This document shows, piece by piece, positions 33,593 to 45,705 of a stretch of 64,000 bases of DNA. Source of the stretch: Roridomyces roridus (taxonomy: Eukaryota; Basidiomycota; Agaricomycetes; Agaricales; Mycenaceae); contig JARKIF010000003.1 in the NCBI GenBank assembly GCA_029378245.1, positions 1,488,001 through 1,552,000 of the forward strand, in the 5' to 3' direction. The position numbers were made by a program, and so were the translations under genes. Numbering within the stretch: position 1 is the first letter of the stretch; each line of letters starts with the position of its first letter. A model generated the notes under the pieces. The model was not told the DNA's origin and made no database searches. It saw nothing but the letters and a program-made list of their open reading frames with translations.

Positions 33593-36500
33593 ATGTTCTC
33601 CCATCCCACATACCTTGACGCGTTCATCGCTCGCGCTCAGGACGCGGACACCCGCGACCGCCATGTCGTCGAGTGCGGGGACGAGGCTTGGACATACGAA
33701 GATTTGGATGCAATCTCCTCGGGGCTTGCGTTGGAACTTGCCGCGCGCTACGGGAGTCGTCCAACAGTCGCTATCATCGCTGAAAACCTTCCATATACAT
33801 TCGCCGTCCAACTAGCGACCTGGAAGCTTGGGGGAATTGTTGCGCCGCTGGACTCGCACACACCACAGGCACTCTTGGAGCCCATGCTCAAGAAAATATC
33901 TCCAAGTTGTGTCTTCATTCCTTCGACGGAAAAAATTCTACACGGTAGGCCTCGGCGTTGTCATGTGTCACCCTTTCTAATTCCTCTCAGAAACAACTTG
34001 GCCTGTGCTCAGGTTCCAACCTGAGGATACGACGATCGCGGCGCTTTGCCAACGGTACATGGACGGCGCTAACCTTCCTGCGGATAAATATCCACTACCA
34101 AGCGCCACCGACATCTCCTTCTATCTTTTCACCTCCTCTGCATCCGACGTTAGCAACATCAAATGCGTTCCGCTCTCTCATGGGACGGTCATGGTCCAGG
34201 GTGCCTCCCTAGTCACGTGGCACATTAACCACCACCCTCAGGTCTCGTTTGAGCACACGAGGGTGCTAGGTTGGGCCGTTTTATCGCACATGATATCGAT
34301 TCTTCACGATATAGCGCATACATACCTTACCGGCGGGTGCTACATCTTTGCCCTAGTTCCTTCTGGGTACCACGGCAAAACGCAGAGTGGCGACGTGCCC
34401 AACTCCATCCTGCGGGCGATCGAGGCTTATAGCCCTGACCTGTTTGCTGGAGTTCCCTGGATATTCGAGAACATAATCAAGGTCATCGATTCTGAACCTG
34501 ATATGGTCCGCCGGGAACATCTGTGCAGCCTTCTTGCAAGTCTCAAAGCAATGATGTTGGGCGGGGCACCGACGAGTCTCGAGTGCATCCGATGGGCGCT
34601 GGACCGGCGCGTGCCATTGGGGCTTTCCATCGGGATGACAGAATTGGGTGGTAGGTGAAAATCTTCTCCATTGCAAATCGCCGACCACTCCCAGGTACAC
34701 TGTTCCATCGACTGGCTGACCTCTCCGAAGACGGATGGCCCATGAGCACGGAGTTCCTCCCCGATCTGAAGCTTACACTCGTCGATGATGATGGTAATCC
34801 TCATGAAGAAGAGGGGGAATTGTATGTTTCGAGCAAATATATAGCTTCAGGCTATCTCGATCATGACAGTTCCGCGTTCACCGTTGCGTCCGATGGGGTT
34901 ATCACCTTCAGAACCGGGGACCGTTATGCGCGGAAAAATGACCACTTCAAATGGCTCGGTCGCAAAGATGACTTTATCATGGTCGGTCAAATCCGCCCAC
35001 AGCGAGATGTTTACTGACGGGGTGTAAGCTCGTTTCGTCTGAGATGATAGATCCTCGTGTTCTCGAGAAATCGCTTGATTCCTCTCCCTCAATCTCACGT
35101 TCCTGCGTGATTGGGAACCACTTCCTCCGTGGCCCGGCCGAATTCCTCTGTGTGCTGGTCGAGTTGTCCAGCAGCGCGACGCCCGGCGCCGCCACGACTA
35201 GTGCGGACATCTCACGCGCCGTTCGCGCCATTAACAAAGAGCTACCTCCCCCACTCCGTATCAATTGGTCACGTGTCCTGATTCTCGAACCAGGACAAAC
35301 GATCCCAATTACGCGCAAGGGGCTTCTATTCAGGAAAAATCTGGAGGCCCTTTTCGGTCAACGCGTTTTGTCGCTCTCGGTAACCCCCACTTCCATCGAA
35401 TCGTCACCACCGCCAGTGCTCAAAACAAACGGGCCCGCTGTCAAGAGAATTGTCTCGGACCTTGTCGCTACAGCACTAAGCCTGTCACGTGAAAACCTCG
35501 AAGGAAATGTAGAGCTGAGCTTCGCTGAGGTTAGAGGATCTCGTTGCTGTCGATGTCTGTTGCTCATTATGTTCTTCCAGCTGGGGATGGACTCCGCTGC
35601 CGCTGTTGACATTGTGAGCAAGCTCAACCAGCGGTTTGACCTGGATCTCCCCCGAAACGCATGTCACACGAACGTCGATCTCAATGCGCTCAGCGACGCC
35701 GTTCTAAGCCGTCTCACGAGCCGAGAGATACTCCATCCTACACCGCTCCGCGCCCCCATCACCCCGCCCTCAGATGATATAGTTATCGTTGGTCAAGCTG
35801 TCCGTTTACCTGGGGAGCTGAACACCGCTGAATCGTTTTGGCAAGCCTTGATGAACAAGCGTCAAGATCTGCTCACTCCTGTTCCTCGGGATCGGTGGGA
35901 TCACGCTAGCTTCTACCGTGCGCCTGGGGAAAGCAGTCGTGGGCCGTGCGATATTACCTTCGAGCGAGCAGGGTTCCTGGATGTTGCTCACTTTGACAAC
36001 ACTTTCTTCGGCATCTCTTCGGCCGAGGCGGATCAAATTTCTCCTCCGATCCGGCTGATCCTTGAAACGGCGTTCGAAGCTCTCGAAAACGCCAACATCC
36101 CAACCTCCAGTTTAAAGGGGACTCCTACAGGAGTTTTTGTCGGCGATGGAGATTGGGGTTACAGCCAACTGCTCTTTGCTGCTCTGGGACTTGAAGGTGC
36201 CAATTTGTCTCACTGTTTCCAGTATCACGTGCTCATTTCGTAGCTTATACCCGCTTCCACGGAACGGGTGTATCCACTAGTGCTGCTTGTGGGCGGTTGA
36301 GCTAGTATGTAGTTTCCCAAATTCCAACCTCCTCCCCGCTCATAAACCAGTTTACTGGACATATCCGGACCCTCGATTACAGTAGACACGGCTTGCAGCA
36401 GCGGAATGGTTGCTTTCGACCAAGGTTCATTTCAATCTATCAGTAATATCGTTTACTCAGCTTCTCGTTAGCTGTTCAATATCTCAAGTCTGGACAAGCA

Positions 36501-39500
36501 GAGACTGCGATCGTATGCGCTGCCAACGTTCACTCATGGTCAGTTGGATCAGTTCCAAGAAATATGAAGCTTGCATATTGACGTCTCTGCCAAGGCCCGG
36601 GAACTGGGGGTGAGTTGATGCCTGCTTCATACGATATATCCGTTCATGATGGCCACCACGTAGCTTCCTATCTGCGCAGAAAATGGTTTCCCCGAATTCC
36701 CGCTGCGCGAGCTTTTCCAGCGATGCGGATGGGTGGGTCTTCTCATCGTTGTTGATGACGTTGCTTACACACACCCTTGCAGATATGTTCCAGCCGAAGG
36801 GGTACGTACAGGCCCAATATTTAATCGAGGTTATTCAATGACGCTTCTCAGGCCGTTTCTCTCATTGTCAAGACGCGAGCCGCTGCGATGCGTGATGGCG
36901 ACAAGATTTTAGCTGTGGTCAAATCCACAGCCACGCGGCATAATGGAAAGTCGTTGGGGATGGTCGCACCCAGCGCAGGTGGGCAGGCAGCTTTGCAGCG
37001 TGCCGTGCTCTCAGCCGCGGGCTTGAACCCTGGCGACATTGAGTGAGTGCATCGTTATCATGTAGGAAGCCTGAGATTGATGTAAGAGCAGCTTCATCGA
37101 GACGCACGGCACTGGAACATCACTTGGCGACCTCATCGAAATCGAGGGCATCAACTCTGTATTCCAAGGCTCTCATATCGCAGGTAACTTTCCGACGCTT
37201 GTCATTTTCTCCGAATCTGATCACGTGAACAGAACGACCCCTTTTCGTCGGTGCAGCCAAGGCCTGCGTCGGTCATACTGAGGTAACAGCAGGGCTGACC
37301 GGTATCGTTAAAGCCTTGATGCAATTATCCACGGGTCAAGTGCCTGGTCTGGGTAGCGTTGCGGGAGGAAAATTAAATCCTGAACTCAATACAACGCTCG
37401 TTCCACTACAAATCTCAGAGAACACAGGACAATTACTCAAGGGGGACGCACCGCACCGCGGTCTTGTCGTGTATGTGTTATCGCTTTATCGATTTGATGT
37501 TGCTTACTTGGAAAACAGTTCGTATGGCTTCGCTGGTTCACTTGCGGCAACTATTCTTGAAGCTCCTCCATCGGCGAGCAAAGATATCGCTGTGGTTCAA
37601 GTGTCTTCCCCTTGGATGATCTTTGTCGTTAGCGCCAAGACTCGCGATGCGTTGCACGCGAACATCAGCCAGTATCTGGACTTTTGCACGGCCGCCCCAG
37701 AGGCAGACTTCCGCGCAATTTGTTATACCAGCTGTGTTGGCCGTGAAATGTACCGTCACAGATTCGCCTGCGTCGTCAAGGATCTCCATGATCTTGTCCA
37801 ACGCCTACAGGCTCGAATCGTTCGCGCAGCACATGCATCGGATTCCATCAGTCGCGCAACTATTGTCTTTGCTTTCCCAGGACAAGGTTCACAGTTTTAC
37901 GGCATGGCGAAAGCAATGTCAGAGAGATTTACCGGCTTCCGAGAGACATTGGCCGCCGCTGCAGAAGTGGCAAAGCCTCTGGTGGATTTCGATATCGTGT
38001 CGCTTCTCCTTGGACGGGGAGCACCCACTCCTCAAATCGACGAGAGTGCCGTTGCCCAAATCTGCGTGAGTTTTTCATCGTCCTCCCAGTTCAATTCTCC
38101 CAACTCGGTTTCCAGATCTTCGTCTATCAGTTTTCGGTCTGCCAATTTCTTCGCAGTATTGACATCAGTCCCGATGCTGTGCTCGGCAACAGTCTCGGCG
38201 AGATTTCGGCAGCTGGTACGAAGGATATCAAGCATTTCTTTCGAGCTAATTTCTTGTCCAGTTCAAGCCGGAGTTCTGAGTTACGAGTTGGGATTGCAAT
38301 TCGTCATTGCACGAGCGAAAATATTGGCGCCACGTGCAGGTGATATACCGGCTGGCATGGCGGCAATCGGCGCTCATGAGGCCGACATCGCGCAAGCCGT
38401 TGATCTGCTCAAATTGACGGGCCGTGTGGCTACGTCAGTGTTCTCTGGTCCCGCAGACAACGTCTGCTCGGGAGACTTGGAAGCGATAGAGGCACTGGTT
38501 TCTCATGTCAAGCAACGCGGGATAAGAGCGAAAATCCTGAATGTGGACCAAGGTGATTAAATAAATCAAAGCATGGATCACTATTGATGTCTTTGCAAGG
38601 ATTCCACAGCCATTGCATCGAGGGACGGATGCCGGAGTTACAAACTTGGATTGATGACCACTTCCAAAAGCTTGGATCGCTGGAGTTGCCGATGTTCTCG
38701 ACGACATTGGGCAGCAAAATGGCCCCAGGTCAGCCTTGCCAACCACACCACTGGGTACGATACACTGCCTGCACACTGAATATATGCTGAATTGGCGTGC
38801 ATAGGTTGACCATGCACGGAATCCCGCCCACTTCCAGCAAGCCGTAGCGGACATGCAGAAATCATACGATCGCGCATACATTTTGGATGTCGGTCCCACG
38901 CCGACCGCACTAGCAGCATTGGGGACTAACCCCCCCAAACCCAATCATGTCCTTCTTTCCTCTTGCGCAAACAAGGACAAAGATCAAGTGTTTGCGTTCT
39001 TAACCGCCCTCGGGTCCTTGATCGAAAATGGTGCTCATCCTCAGCTTCTTCGACTATTTGGCGCCCACATGCCAAAGATCAATCTCCCAACCTATCCCTT
39101 CCAGCGCCAGCGCCATTGGCCGGATTTTGTCCCATCCCGCTCACATCCTACTATATTTGCTCCTTCAACCGGCGTTTCTTCCAAATTCGTCGTGAACGAG
39201 CCTCTACTCAAGGTCCTGGACGACCATCGCATTCAGGGCGAGATTGTGCTTCCGGGTGCAGCCATGGTGAATGTGTTCGCTCGAGCCAACCATCCGATAG
39301 ACATTCATTTCCATCGTCCATTGGTCTTGCACGGGGCCGGGGACTACCGCATGGAATCAACCACGGAGGGTGGCTCTTTCTCCATGTCGGACGAGGCCGG
39401 CAAACTCTGTTCCGGCACTTCTCTAGTACCCACCGCACGGACGCCGGACCTCATCGTCCCCAATGGACTCCCAGAGACGGTGGTCACTGGTGTGGACGCT

Positions 39501-41629
39501 GTATATCTGTCATTTACCAACATCCAGTTCGGTCCATCATTCCAAAACATCGCCTCGCTCAAAATGTGGGAAGACGTGGCCGAAGGTGCTATCAAGATCA
39601 CACGGACATCCAACACGGACCATGATAACATTCGCGCCCTTGACGCCGCCATACACCAATTTGGGACGATTAAGTTTGGTGCTGACCTTGGGCATGGGGC
39701 ATTCTTACCCATGTCCCTAGAAGGCTACACCGTTTACTCAGATGACCCTTTCCCATCCTCCTTCCTCTGCAGATACCGCCTGCCCATCACCGTCGAACGG
39801 AACGGTCGTGTGGCATTCACCAGTTTCCAGGTGATCTCACTTGCCGGCCAGATTCTCGCTTCCTGTGACAAGTATTCCGTTGCCTGGGTCGACATGGGGG
39901 TTCCGGAGAGCCCTTTCACGTTTCAGCACGTCTGGATTCCGAAAGAGCTGCCGCCCAGCGTTTCGGTAGTCTCAGAAGTTGCCATATTCAAGTATTACGA
40001 GGCATCCTCCACCGAGGCTTTGGACACTCTTTCTCATGCGCCGAACGCAGCAATTGTCCTGGATGTGACTGGAGCGGAGGACGCACCTGAATCGGCGACT
40101 TTCTCCGACTCGTGGCAAAATATCTTGCAGTTGCTGAAGACTCTCGGTCGACACAAGGGCTCCTTTACATTCGTCGTTGTATCCACGGCGCTCGAAGCGA
40201 ACTCGCAACCACCGTCCGTCCTCGGTGCCATGGCTCAGGGCATGCTCCGCGTCTTCCGCCGCGAAGTAGGCCTCCAAAACGCATATGGGATCGAGGTTCC
40301 CGGTGATTTAGCTCCTTCTTCCGTCTTCGATATACTGCAAAAAGAGCTTGCCGCTCCCCGTGGTGCAGTCAAGGATACCATGGTTTCTTATCGTCATTCC
40401 TCAGCCGGTTTGCAGCGGTTTGTCCCAGAGCTGCGCTCTCTGCTTCTGGGGGATATTGACACGCGTACATCTGGCGTGGCAGTCATCGTCGGAATGGGTA
40501 GCATTGGCTCCGCGCTGGCTTCCCATCTGATCATTGCCGGTGCATCTCATGTCGTATTCATTGGACGACGGGCGATTACCGACGACAATGTGCGTCCATG
40601 TTACCCCCTTGTATTCGATCTCTAACTGTCTGCGCATCCAGGTGTCTCGGTTGCTCGAAGTCCTTGACGACAAGAGATGTTCATACCTGCAAGCTGACGC
40701 TTCGGATATATCTTCATTGCGTCACATTTTGCAGCAAATCGGGACTACATACGGCGATATTAGAAGCATCATACACACCGCAGCCACGGTCAAAGACGCA
40801 CCCATTGCCTCGATCACCGTTGGCGCTTTCGATCAAGTGCTTCGCTCCAAGCTTCATGTCGCGTACAACCTACACCTCCTCACCGAAGAGCTCGGTCTCC
40901 AGCTCGAGACATTTGTTCTGTTAAGCAGTGTCAGGTGCGCAATCTCTGGTTTCGCATCCATAGCTGTCTAACATCACACCAGTGTCCCGCTCGGAAATCC
41001 TGGTCAGGTTGCCTACGTCGCTGCCAACGCTTTCCTCGACGCCCTGGCCGCCCTCCGTCGAAACGCCGGTCTCCCTGGTGTATCGCTTCAGCTCGGGCCC
41101 TGGGAGTCCGAGCTTGTGAATAACCTCGTGCCTCAGACGGACCTGCAAATGTTACGCACGATGCCTCACAAGGAAGGGCTTCCCCTCCTCATGCGGGCCG
41201 CACGCTCTCCGTCCGCCGGTCCGGTGCAGCTCATAGCTGTATTAGATACCGACTTGCTTGCTCGAGTCCCCGCATTCGCATCCGACTCGCTATTTGCCTC
41301 TCTCGTGGAGGGATCTAGCGAGACCGCGCGGGTGTTGAGCAGCGCTGAGATCAATGAATCCGTCGTGTCTCTCATTCGGGGCGTACTGGAGCTACCAGAG
41401 TCAGCCTCGCTTGGTGCGTTCCTCTCATCCAACTCTTTTTTCCCCAATTAATCTTGTTGCAGAGCTTGGCGAATCCCTCACTGCCTTGGGCGTCGATTCA
41501 ATTGCATTCGGGCAGATCCGCGGCGCGGTGCTGAGGGAGCACGGGGTTGAGGTGCCGCTGGTGTACCTCTCCGACGCGTTCTCCATGCACGACATGATAG
41601 ATAATGTAGTTCAACTAGCTACTAGTTGA
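33593..41629 (+). CDS. Hybrid assembly-line synthase: adenylation/acyl ligase - ACP - KS - AT - DH - KR - ACP
   Basis: About 2,350 residues over roughly 20 short introns. An N-terminal adenylation domain (residues about 1-560) has a weak A3 core ([20 protein letters not shown]), [30 protein letters not shown] joined to [10 protein letters not shown], and [11 protein letters not shown] with the catalytic Lys. ACP1 has [12 protein letters not shown] (phosphopantetheine Ser). The KS (from about 660) has [24 protein letters not shown] and KACVGHTE, so the Cys-His-His triad is complete. The AT (from about 1205) has [19 protein letters not shown] and FHSHCIEG. The DH has [12 protein letters not shown] and DAAIHQ. 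The KR has [19 protein letters not shown] and [14 protein letters not shown]2 has [13 protein letters not shown]. No C, ER, MT, TE or reductase domain is seen. The layout suggests loading of an activated carboxylic acid and one reducing extension round; the product is unknown. Confidence 0.9.
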
Positions 41630-41672
41630 GCAGAGACAGTGTATTCGTACAGTAATTGATTGGCGAATCGTA

Positions 41673-43305
41673 ATGAGTCTGACTCGTGCTGTTTTTCGAA
41701 CTCTCCGTGACCTCGTATCTAGAAACCATCGTCCTCCCACCATGCCTGCCGATTTTCAGACGACCGTAGGCAAGCTCGCTTCTCCTCTGAAAGATCTGGT
41801 GCTCTCGGCCACGCAAAATGGGACCCTCCATGTCGGAAAACAAGAAAAAGACGCAGAAGAGGTCATCGACTGGATCGGCAAGATAGAGCAGGGCGATATA
41901 CTCAAAGAGGCTGGTCTGAAGGTATTCATACCTTTATACGCGTATATCGGGGGTCGATGATACAGTTTTCAAGACACTCGATACTCAGCTCATCCCGAGG
42001 ACGTTCCTCGTGAGCAACTACCTGACCGCGGCGGACATCGCCATGTACGGCGCGCTCCACCCTACTTTCGTCAGTACTGGTCCCAAATATCTATCCAACT
42101 CCATAATCCAAAAGTCAGGCCAAGCTTCAGCCGGCGCAATACTCTGCACACCCTAGTGTGACGCGGTACTTTGACCACATCCAAACGAATCCACCTGTCC
42201 GTGCGGCAGCGGACACTTTGGCTCCTGCATTTGCGCCCGTTTCACTGAACTTTGAGGGCGCGCCGCTGCCGGAACGCAAAGTCGAGGCACCGAAAAAGAA
42301 GGAGAAGGCGCCCAAAGAGCCTGCAGCCGAGGCTGGGACATCCAAGGCAGCAGCGGAATCAGCACCGGTGGCGGAGGTGGAGGGCAAGGCTCAGAAGAAG
42401 GAGAAGAAGGAGAAGAAGGCCGCCACAGACGATGCTGGTGGTAAGAAAAAAGGCGCTGCTCCCGCCAAGGTTGCAGCTGCCGACGACGGAGAGCCCGTGC
42501 CTTCCATGATCGACCTTCGGGTCGGACACATCGTTGACAGTGAGTACGGTGCATTGTTGGGTCCATTCCGCTCAGTGTTTATCCGCAGTCATGAAGCATC
42601 CTGATGCAGACGGTCTCTACGTCGAGGTGAACATTTATTCTTCCATCCTCCTCAAGTACTAATCGTATGCAAGCAAATTGATATCGGGGAGGAGACTGGC
42701 CCGCGGACGGTCGTTTCGGGTCTCGTCAACTACATTCCCATTGAGCAAATGCGAGACAAGTACCTCGTTGCGGTCGTAAGCACTCTTTCTTACTATCATG
42801 AGACTGGTCTCATGGATCTAATAGTGCAACTTGAAACCTGCGAATATGCGAGGGGTCAAGAGTTTTGCCATGGTTCTTTGTGTAAGGACTTGCGTTTGGG
42901 AACATTTTATCCGGCTTACGGTGACCTCAGGCCACTTCAAAGGAGGGCAAGGACGGGGGTATCGAGTTGATACAGCCGCCGGCGAATTCCAAGCCCGGAG
43001 ACCGCGTTTTCTTTGAGGGCAGCGAGGGTACGGCTCGACCTCTGGACGCTGGCCTGTCGCTAATAGTTCACCAGATGCGACACCGCTCACTCAATTAAAT
43101 CCCAAGAAAAAGATCTTTGAGACCATTCAGCCTGGTGCGTTCCCTGCTCCCTTAGCCGTTGTCAGGCTAATTTTACCCAGGATTCATTACGCTGGACTCG
43201 AAGGAAGCTGCCTGGGTCAATCCCACCACAAAGTCTGTACACAAAATCCGGACAAAGGAGGGCGTCTGCGTGGCTCCGACCCTGGTTGGCGCATCTTTGT
43301 CGTAG
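41673..43305 (+). CDS. ARC1: Arc1/AIMP1-like tRNA-binding aminoacylation cofactor
   Basis: Scaffold that binds tRNA and aminoacyl-tRNA synthetases in the cytosol. The N-terminal GST-C-like part reads GTLHVGKQEKDAEEVIDWIG and, after an intron, PRTFLVSNYLTAADIAMYGA. A Lys/Ala/Glu-rich linker follows (KKKEKAPKEPAAEAGTSKA). The C-terminal EMAPII OB fold starts MIDLRVGHIVD and continues KHPDADGLYVE, IDIGEETGPRTVVSGLVNYI, NLKPANMRGVKSFAMVLC and PGDRVFFEG, ending LNPKKKIFETIQP, WVNPTTK and TLVGASLS. Two in-frame ATGs are possible (41673 and 41742); the second, MPADFQTTVGKLA, is the better family start. The gene begins only 43-112 bases after the PKS stop on the same strand. Confidence 0.92.
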
Positions 43306-43320
43306 AAGATTATAATTGAA

Positions 43321-44015
43321 TTACTTCTTTTTAACATTCTTTATCTTGACCGTTTCTCTATTTACGAAGATACCCTAAGGCGGGGGTGTGAGCAAAGAGA
43401 TGGCGAGGACTGAAATATGCATACCTTGCCCTTGTAAGGCTCTGGTTTTCGATAGCTCTGCACCTTGGCGGCAAAGAGACCAAGCTGGTGCTTGTCTGTG
43501 CAGAACAGTGTTATTTTCGTGGGCAAGGGGACCTCAGCCTTGATGTGGGGAGGTATTGGAACGAAGACCGAATGCGAGTAGCCCAGCTTCATGTTTAACC
43601 GCCGGCCGTTGCCTCCGTCGGCAGTGCCACGCGGATCGTCCTCTATGGCTGCACGGTACCCGACTCCGACGAGATAGAGTGGGACACTGAAGCCCTCGGT
43701 CATGCCCGTCACGGCGTTGGATATTAAAGTCCGCGTTGTTCCCCACATGCGCCGTTGCTGCTGCACCTCGGCGTCCTCGACCGTGACCTGCATCATTTTG
43801 GGCTCGGTCAAGTCGATCTTGACGAAGGGGAAGAGAGGGAGGGTGGTTTTCCCGAGCGGGCCTTCGATTGAGATGGAGGTTGGCGTTGTCACGAATTTGA
43901 CCGACTCGGGGACAGGGATGGGTTGGCTGCCAATGTGGGAGAGGTGTAGCTGGGCGCGTGGGGCGGCATTCAAGGCGCGTCGCCCGATGGCTGCTAGTTG
44001 TGACCGTAAGATCAT
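43321..44015 (-). CDS. Mitochondrial ribosomal protein uL6 (L6)
   Basis: Large-subunit protein of the mitochondrial ribosome. Seen: MILRSQLAAIGRRALNAAPR, an amphipathic Arg-rich mitochondrial presequence, then SIEGPLGKTTLPLFPFVK, TLISNAVTGMTEGFSVPLYL, VGVGYRAAIEDD, KLGYSHSVFVPIP, TKITLFCTDKHQLGLFAAKV and RKPEPYKGK. One intron (near 43378-43425) joins KGK to GIFVNRETVKIKNVKKK, the typical uL6 end. The first ATG is at 44015; an upstream in-frame codon is TTG. Its stop is 15 bases from the converging ARC1 stop. Confidence 0.93.
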
Positions 44016-44116
44016 GGCAGCCAAAAACGGTGATTGATGGTTTACTCTCTTTTGCTATTCATTCCTTTACGTTCAACTTGCTGAGGAAACATACGGCTTT
44101 TCCGTTTGTCTGCGTA

Positions 44117-45567
44117 ATGCGCCGAACCATCTCCACACGGCCTGCTTCATCTGAAGGTACTGCTGCCTTACCCACCGCTTGCTCATCAATCCACCCTCGA
44201 TCAGAATTCGACTGCTGGTCTCATGCAGCCACTTCTTTGAAACATTTATCCAGCATTTATTCCACCCCTGCAAGCGCAGAGGCGGTTCCTCGTGTCAACC
44301 GTCTCATATCCGTCTGGCCTGCAGATGAGACTCTGCCAGCTCAAGGGTTAGATAACGTCAAACAAATATATCGCAAGCTGTCCTCCGGCCTGGAAGAAAT
44401 CAAGGCAACATCCGAACGCGAGGTCAAGTAAGTCCAAGTCTTGCCGAAAGAGATAACAGTGGCTCATCGAACACAGAGCCATTGAAGACACCATCGAGCG
44501 CTTAGATGTCTTAATTGCCCTGAGAAAGGCGCCTGAAAGTGCAGGTAGATCTCCCAGAGATGCTCATCTTTTCATATATTTACTCTCGGACAAAAGAGAA
44601 ACGAATGAAGCGCCCTAGACCTCCCTCGCCTTCCTCTACGCCCGTGCCAGCAGCACAGCCGATCCCGGCGGTTACCAATCGTGTCTCAATCACCCTGCCT
44701 GCTCGCAACTCTGTAGGTCCTTCTTCGGCCACCACCTTCTCTCGGGAGCCAAAGGCACGGCGCGAGGCACTCGCCCGACAACTCCCGCTCCAGGAAGGGA
44801 GGAAAGTGGCTTTTCACCAACCCTCAGGTAAACCCAGTAGCGGTGGTAAGCCGAGCGGCGGCGGAGGTAACGCAGATACCGGCGAAAATTGGATACTGGC
44901 GGTCGTCAAGAAATGTCTCAATGGCGATAAAAACCGGTTTGTATGTCCCCTCCAAGAAGGAGCCCGCTTGAGCCTCTTTCGAACAGGTATGAAGTACAGG
45001 ATCCAGAACCGCAAGAAGACGGCCAGCCTGGACTGTAAGACTCGATGCCTTGATATCCTCACGCTCACGCATGGTGCAGGTGTTACAACACTACACTTCG
45101 TGCTATCATACCCCTCCCTGACCCAAACGCTTCCCCCGGGAGTCCTTCGCATCTGTCCTCGTATCAAGATTTTCTCCCTGGGTCGACCGTCATGGCCCTT
45201 TATCCGGATACCAGCTGTTTCTATCGGGCGGAGGTTATCTCAACTCCAAAGCACGCCCAACAGACTGGAAGGGTAAGCGAAGCCCTGTTCACGACGAAAA
45301 TTACCCGCCTTCGGCTCTGTTGCTGGCTACTTCGGATGGCGGTTTTCTATATGTCCTTCAAGTCATATAAAAAACTGCGATCCGAGTCTCCCCGCAACAA
45401 AGCCGAACGTAGATAATCTTCGGCGTGAATGTTGTCCTTCGCAGGCTGACCTTGACTGTTAGATGACACCTTCATCTAAACACATTTACAAGCTGAAATT
45501 CGAGGACGACGATGGCCAAGAGCATTCTGTATCAGCCGAGTGGGTGGTGGAATGGCCTGGAAGCTGA
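44117..45567 (+). CDS. SGF29: SAGA-associated factor 29 (tandem Tudor)
   Basis: Reader of H3K4me2/3 in the SAGA acetyltransferase complex. The N-terminal half has a conserved block (CWSHAATSLKHLSSIYSTP, VNRLISVWPADETLPAQG) and a coiled coil (YRKLSSGLEEIKATSEREV, AIEDTIERLDVLIALRK). A basic, Pro-rich linker follows (KRPRPPSPSSTPVPAAQPIP). The tandem Tudor domain comprises ENWILAVVKKCLNGDKNRYE, VQDPEPQEDGQPGL, YNTTLRAIIPLPDPNA, PGSTVMALYPDTSCFYRAEV and YKLKFEDDDGQ, ending VSAEWVVEWPGS; the aromatic residues of the methyl-lysine pocket (YPDTSCFY, FEDD) are present. The last intron (about 45272-45453) is unusually long, about 180 nt. Confidence 0.9.
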
Positions 45568-45603
45568 GGGTTATTACGTCATCTCCGAAATTGGAATGTC
45601 CAT

Positions 45604-45669
45604 GAATTTTCTAGTCCTTTCTCCAGAGGCCTCCTTCACACGATGACCGAATGAAATCTGTATATAAAG
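45604..45669 (+). promoter_or_regulatory. Heat-shock element-like site and TATA box of the small heat-shock gene
   Basis: GAATTTTC at 45604-45611 fits the GAA-nn-TTC heat-shock factor core. TATATAAAG at 45661-45669 lies 37-45 bases before the ATG at 45706. The pair makes heat-inducible control likely, though only one HSE unit is clear. Confidence 0.55.
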
Positions 45670-45705
45670 GAATCGAGTGCTGCGTGTATTGCATTCACAA
45701 AAAAC

